The notes under the pieces: generated by a model
Told to the model about the DNA's origin: nothing
The model's database searches: none
The model's input: the letters and a program-made list of their open reading frames with translations, nothing else
In this document: positions 61,049 through 64,000 of the stretch, piece by piece
How the letters are laid out: the number at the start of each line of letters is the position of its first letter
How positions within the stretch are numbered: position 1 is the stretch's first letter
Position numbers and translations under genes: made by a program
Assembly (NCBI GenBank): GCA_900472395.1
Contig: UCHV01000032.1
Span: forward strand, 62,001 to 126,000
Direction of reading: 5' to 3'
Length of the DNA stretch: 64,000 bases
Source: Hyphomicrobiales bacterium
GTDB lineage: Bacteria > Pseudomonadota > Alphaproteobacteria > Rhizobiales > Rhizobiaceae

Positions 61049-61366
61049 ATGGCGAAGACACCTCGAAAGGAGCGCGTCTCGAAATACCCGTTCGAGGTTG
61101 TCGCTCAGCATATCCGGGCCAAGCATCCCGGCTGCCCTGACTTCGCAATCGAATATATCGCCGACGAGGTGGCCAGCAGGGAATGGAAAGGGGCCAAGCT
61201 CGGCAGGACCGTGGGCATCGTCATGCAAAGCACTTTGCGGCATCTGATGACAGAATATGAAACGTTGTTGCTACATGGCGTCGAGCGCGAAACTGCGAGG
61301 CAGCGGGTACAGCCGCAAATTCAGGCGATGCTACAGGCGTGGGAGAAACAATCCCCGCAAACGTAA
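61049..61366 (+). CDS. DUF2293-like protein
   Basis: 105-aa protein; the C-terminal part, 'LGRTVGIVMQSTLRHLMTEYETLLLHGVERETARQRVQPQIQAMLQAW', follows the DUF2293 pattern (YxxLLxxGxxRxxARxxVxxxIxxxLxxW), with an N-terminal 'HPGCPDFAIEYIADEVASREWKG' half. ATG at 61049. Function unknown. Shares the transcript with the membrane protein gene. Confidence 0.65.
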   Translation: MAKTPRKERVSKYPFEVVAQHIRAKHPGCPDFAIEYIADEVASREWKGAKLGRTVGIVMQSTLRHLMTEYETLLLHGVERETARQRVQPQIQAMLQAWEKQSPQT

Positions 61367-61382
61367 CGCCGGGTCGTGAAAG

Positions 61383-62345
61383 TCAGTTCGGCAGTGCAAA
61401 TTCTGCATCTAGCTGGTTTGCGTCCCCATAGAAGGCGAATGATTGGCCATGACCGGGATACAGCCGCATCTCACGATGAACTATGTCGGCGGCGACCTCC
61501 AGTTCAATAAGGGCTCTGGCACACCAGCGCGCCACGAGAGTTTGCTTCGCTATAGCAAACATGGCGTCGTTCGATAGCTGTCCTGACCGGCGCACCTTTC
61601 CAGCATGACCGAAATAGTTGTTCCTAACGAGAAACACACGCTTCACTGCTGCTTGAATATTTTCATTAAAGCGAGAGCCGTACATGCGAGTGCCTTTTTC
61701 TATGGCCTTACCATCTACATACGCTTCAAGAATGGCTTCTGTGGCCAAGTAGAACTGCATGTAGGCAGCATCAATTAGACCAGAGATTTGATCCTCAAGC
61801 GCTAACAGCCCTATTCCGGTCGAATAGTATTGCTGGGCAGTCTTTGCTCTATCGGTCCAATTCAACTCCCCGTTGGAAAGGGAGTTTGCAACCATCCCAC
61901 GCTCCTCAATCTCGAACCCTATCCCCCTTGAGATTGCTTCTCGTTCGGCAACGAGCAAAGGAAGGTTTGGGCCGGTTCCGACATCAGCCAAGAACACGAT
62001 CTTTACTATCGTAAAGTTGACGTCCGTGTGCAATTCCAGTTCCCTTACAAGATCGTAGATTGTGCGAACGTCATATGAAAACAGCGTTTCGGCGCAATCA
62101 AACGACGCCTCGTAGAAAAGGGCGCTATCGTTGTCGTGCCAGTAGCGACTTCCTTCGATGAACGGCAACATCGACTGCACCACTCCCGCAGTACTATTGC
62201 TGTGTTGATGGAGAAACTGCAGGGTTTGCTCAACCATCAGCGCGGGCATTACCTCGATACGAAAAACGCCACGTATGGGGCGATTGATTGTCTTCGCCGC
62301 CGATGACAGCCAAACTTGAAGAGGTCGCAGGGGTAAGGAGGACAT
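61383..62345 (-). CDS. HEPN-like protein with RX5H motif
   Basis: 320-aa protein starting at 62345 (AAGAAGGT upstream). The N-terminal ~165 residues are mixed alpha/beta and unrecognised. The C-terminal ~130 are helical; Arg241-NNYFG-His247 fits the RX4-6H active site of HEPN ribonucleases, and the preceding 'AYMQFYLATEAILEAYVDG' segment resembles an Apea-like HEPN helix. It may be a defence or toxin RNase. Convergent with DUF2293, downstream of the recombinase. Confidence 0.6.
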   Translation of the reverse strand: MSSLPLRPLQVWLSSAAKTINRPIRGVFRIEVMPALMVEQTLQFLHQHSNSTAGVVQSMLPFIEGSRYWHDNDSALFYEASFDCAETLFSYDVRTIYDLVRELELHTDVNFTIVKIVFLADVGTGPNLPLLVAEREAISRGIGFEIEERGMVANSLSNGELNWTDRAKTAQQYYSTGIGLLALEDQISGLIDAAYMQFYLATEAILEAYVDGKAIEKGTRMYGSRFNENIQAAVKRVFLVRNNYFGHAGKVRRSGQLSNDAMFAIAKQTLVARWCARALIELEVAADIVHREMRLYPGHGQSFAFYGDANQLDAEFALPN

Positions 62346-62412
62346 CGTAACCTTCTTTGAATGGGGCATATGTCGAAAACACATAATCATCCCATGACGA
62401 ACACAGGCGCAA

Positions 62413-62973
62413 CTATTCCGCCCGAAGCACCCTAAAAACGCTCGACCGGCTGATGCCTAATTCCACAACTATTTGCTCTGCTGTCTTCCCATCTGCCTTC
62501 ATGCGCCGCACATCGTCGGCTTTCCGCTGAGCGGTCGGAGCGCGGCCCTTGTATTTGCCGTCAGCTTTCGCCCTGGCAATTCCCTCTCGCTGCCGCTCCA
62601 GCATGATGTCGCGCTCGAACTCAGCGATGGAACCGAGCAGGCTCAGCATCAGCTTGCCGGTAGGTGTCGAGGTGTCGATATTGAGGTTGAGAATTTTGAG
62701 CGTGACGCCTTTGGTCTCCAGCTCGTCTTTGATCTTGACGAGGTCGGTCATGGAGCGGGCCAGTCGGTCCAGCTTGGTGATGACGAACACATCCCCCTCG
62801 CGGGCGTAGTCCAGCGCACGGGTCAGCTCAGGGCGTTCCTTATCGACCGAGGAGAGTTGCTCTTTGAAAAGTTTCTCACAGCCTGCTGCCTCCAAATCAC
62901 GAAGCTGAGCATCGAGACCATAGGTCTGATCGAGGGTCGAGGTGCGGGCGTAGCCGATGATGGTCGAGGGCAT
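62413..62973 (-). CDS. Serine recombinase (resolvase/invertase family)
   Basis: 186-aa small serine recombinase. Catalytic Ser12 in GYARTSTLDQ; 'KLDRLARSMTDL' with the conserved Arg pair, 'GKLMLSLLGSIAEFERDIMLERQREGIARAKADGKYKGR' E-helix, and a C-terminal HTH_7 ('KTAEQIVVELGISRSSVFRVL'). Full length for Tn3-resolvase/Hin-type enzymes. The upstream region bears res-like repeats. It probably belongs to the island or to a decayed transposon. Confidence 0.93.
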   Translation of the reverse strand: MPSTIIGYARTSTLDQTYGLDAQLRDLEAAGCEKLFKEQLSSVDKERPELTRALDYAREGDVFVITKLDRLARSMTDLVKIKDELETKGVTLKILNLNIDTSTPTGKLMLSLLGSIAEFERDIMLERQREGIARAKADGKYKGRAPTAQRKADDVRRMKADGKTAEQIVVELGISRSSVFRVLRAE

Positions 62974-62987
62974 TGAGACAGCTCCAT

Positions 62988-63055
62988 AGTGCCAATGATA
63001 TTTTAGAGCTTATGGCACTTACCGTCTCAAAAATCAAACACCATTCGTATGGCAC
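62988..63055. promoter_or_regulatory. Putative recombinase-binding repeats (res-like)
   Basis: AGTGCCA (62988-62994) and TGGCACT (63013-63019) form an inverted pair spanning 32 bp, close to the size of a resolvase dimer site. A third TATGGCAC copy follows at 63048-63055, 37 bp after the second. It directly precedes the recombinase start at 62973, where resolvases usually bind and autoregulate. Confidence 0.5.
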
Positions 63056-63079
63056 AATTTCCTCAGACAAACCTAGGGA

Positions 63080-63132
63080 GTCATTAGGGCGTGGTCTAAT
63101 GACACTGAGGGAAAATCTCTCCTCAGTGTCAT
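63080..63132. repeat. Two overlapping inverted repeats
   Basis: GTCATTAG (63080-63087) pairs with CTAATGAC (63096-63103). ATGACACTGAGG (63099-63110) pairs perfectly with CCTCAGTGTCAT (63121-63132). The arms share 63099-63103, so in RNA the two hairpins exclude each other. It lies 24 bp past the stop of the MarR-like gene and upstream of the recombinase. Confidence 0.6.
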
Positions 63133-63155
63133 GCTATCATGATGAAGGCTGTGAC

Positions 63156-63536
63156 CTACGAAGTCACTGCGTCATCGTCGATGTACTCACCAGCGAGCAA
63201 ACGGTTGAGGAATGCACAGCCCTCGCTGGTCAGATCAAGTGCAGTGTTGCGGCCATCTCGGAGATCGCGCCGCTGGACTATCATGTTCAGTCCCGGTTTG
63301 CCGTGGCGGTCGATAGCCATCAGCGCATAGACGTTGCGGGATACGCTTGCTTGACCAATGTCCATAAGATCAAGCAGCTCACGCTGGCTAATCCCCGGCT
63401 TCATGGCGACAAGCAGGAAGATACAGGCGGTCTGCATTGGCATGTCTGGCCGAAGCTCGCGGAAGGTTTCGAGCAGGCGAAAGACATCATATAGCGCCCG
63501 TTTCGATGAGCTGACGGTGTCTGTTGATTGGATCAT
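63156..63536 (-). CDS. MarR-like winged-helix regulator of the island
   Basis: 126-aa small regulator: 'MPMQTACIFLLVAMKPGISQRELLDLMDIGQASVSRNVYALM' HTH and a wing with 'RRDLRDGRNTALDLTSEGCAFLNRLL'. It resembles MarR-like proteins of phages and integrative elements rather than metabolic MarR regulators. GAGG eight bases before the start at 63536. It lies upstream of the recombinase on the same strand. Confidence 0.82.
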   Translation of the reverse strand: MIQSTDTVSSSKRALYDVFRLLETFRELRPDMPMQTACIFLLVAMKPGISQRELLDLMDIGQASVSRNVYALMAIDRHGKPGLNMIVQRRDLRDGRNTALDLTSEGCAFLNRLLAGEYIDDDAVTS

Positions 63537-63725
63537 TCGGCAAGCCTCACGGTGAGTTTGTCATTGGATTGCAGGAGGTTAGGCGCTCGTCAAGGGCATC
63601 GAGGCGGCTACAATTGCAGCAGGAAGGGCCACACGGGGGGATGCCGGGAAAGCCCTACATCTGATTGGGGTCTCAGATTTTTTCGCCAAAATAGCCACCT
63701 CCCCTGAAGCTACCCGCCCTTCGAG
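63537..63725. other. Short gap with a plus-strand terminator-like hairpin
   Basis: 189 bp without a gene. ATCTGA (63659-63664) / TCAGAT (63673-63678) followed by TTTTT reads as a weak intrinsic terminator on the plus strand, with no gene in front of it. Confidence 0.4.
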
Positions 63726-63830
63726 CTAGTCGATACGCTGACCCTGTGCAGAGTGCATTGCGATCAGGGTATCAACCTTGCCCTCCAACCGGCCCAAGAG
63801 AAGGGTCGTGTCGGTGTTTGTCGGGTCCAT
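63726..63830 (-). CDS. 34-aa phage-like fragment
   Basis: Short ORF, ATG at 63830 (ACGAGACAAA upstream), stop 63726-63728: MDPTNTDTTLLLGRLEGKVDTL... This matches the N-terminal part of small phage proteins with a LLGRLEGKVD motif followed by a coiled coil and membrane anchor (DUF1515-like), but stops before the membrane segment. Probably truncated. Confidence 0.45.
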   Translation of the reverse strand: MDPTNTDTTLLLGRLEGKVDTLIAMHSAQGQRID

Positions 63831-63844
63831 TTTGTCTCGTTGGG

Positions 63845-64000
63845 TTAGGACGCTTCGGTCCAGAGCTTGTCGATCGCCTCAGGTGTGAGGCCGAAGATGG
63901 TGCCGATCTGGTCAACCAGAGGATCGGTTCGGGTGAACTGAGTGGGATATTCCCAAGCGTTCAGCGCCTTTGCCCGGGTCTTCGGGTCTGCGATCTGGCC
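63845..64000 (-). CDS. 3' end of a CDS running off the window, prophage-like
   Basis: Open frame entering from the right edge, stop at 63845-63847; 51 visible residues (QIADPKTRAKALNAWEYPTQ..., ending DKLWTEAS). 'AWEYPTQFTRTDPLV' followed by 'IDKLWTEA' resembles C-terminal tails in phage or prophage hypothetical proteins. Start lies outside the window. Confidence 0.5.
   Translation of the reverse strand, partial: GQIADPKTRAKALNAWEYPTQFTRTDPLVDQIGTIFGLTPEAIDKLWTEAS

Noticed and set aside
1..64000. CRISPR array, rRNA operon, intact insertion sequence or replication origin
   Set aside because: I saw no regular direct-repeat/spacer array, no rRNA-like sequence, no intact transposase ORF and no repABC or dnaA-box cluster.

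Overview
The window looks like chromosomal DNA of a member of the Rhizobiaceae (Agrobacterium/Rhizobium group; Alphaproteobacteria). This rests on gene content and order (popZ next to valS, pcm, ExoD, a retropepsin-like protease with DUF1289, cobT/cobS, a PdhS-type kinase, HlyU, an extensin-like lipoprotein), on high GC and on short intergenic gaps. No rRNA or CRISPR array was seen. Two tRNA genes are present, tRNA-Cys(GCA) and tRNA-Asn(GTT).

Layout. 0.2-6.5 kb: a leftward housekeeping block of a FadL-type outer membrane protein, valS, popZ and pcm, each followed by its own hairpin terminator. 6.8-10.3 kb: the two tRNAs, small hypothetical proteins (one of 34 aa with a single membrane helix), ExoD and a MarR regulator. 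10.6-14.2 kb: a three-gene periplasmic FAD sugar/polyol dehydrogenase (Tat-exported small subunit, GMC catalytic subunit with an Fe-S cysteine motif, three-heme cytochrome c). 14.3-17.4 kb: a double-receiver GGDEF protein, a degenerate nuclease-like protein and small proteins. 17.5-24.6 kb: a TctE/TctD-like two-component system, DUF1993, an orphan solute-binding protein and the tctCBA carboxylate transporter. 24.7-29.5 kb: an orphan ChrR-like protein, then cysK, an AlaX-type tRNA editing protein and a sulfurtransferase-acetyltransferase fusion. 29.6-37.4 kb: a mixed metabolic block (PilZ, cpdB, PhzF, DinB, CopD, hydroxyisobutyrate dehydrogenase, Lrp, uracil-DNA glycosylase, thermonuclease). 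37.5-43 kb: a PdhS/DivJ-like kinase, a ParE-type toxin-antitoxin pair, dgkA, cobT, cobS, DUF1289 and the protease. 43-58.7 kb: regulators with divergent partners (AraC/MFS, LysR/azoreductase), an ABC exporter, MYG1, the extensin-like lipoprotein, a GGDEF-EAL protein, HlyU and ilvA.

58.8-64 kb is accessory. A HicAB toxin-antitoxin module with a perfect operator palindrome leads into an island with an HNH nuclease carrying an unrecognised C-terminal region, a small membrane protein, a DUF2293 protein, a HEPN-like protein with an RX5H motif, a serine recombinase with a res-like repeat region, a MarR-like regulator and fragments that resemble prophage genes at the right edge. This is the likeliest place for an undescribed system, possibly defence, but function there is inferred from domain motifs and context only.
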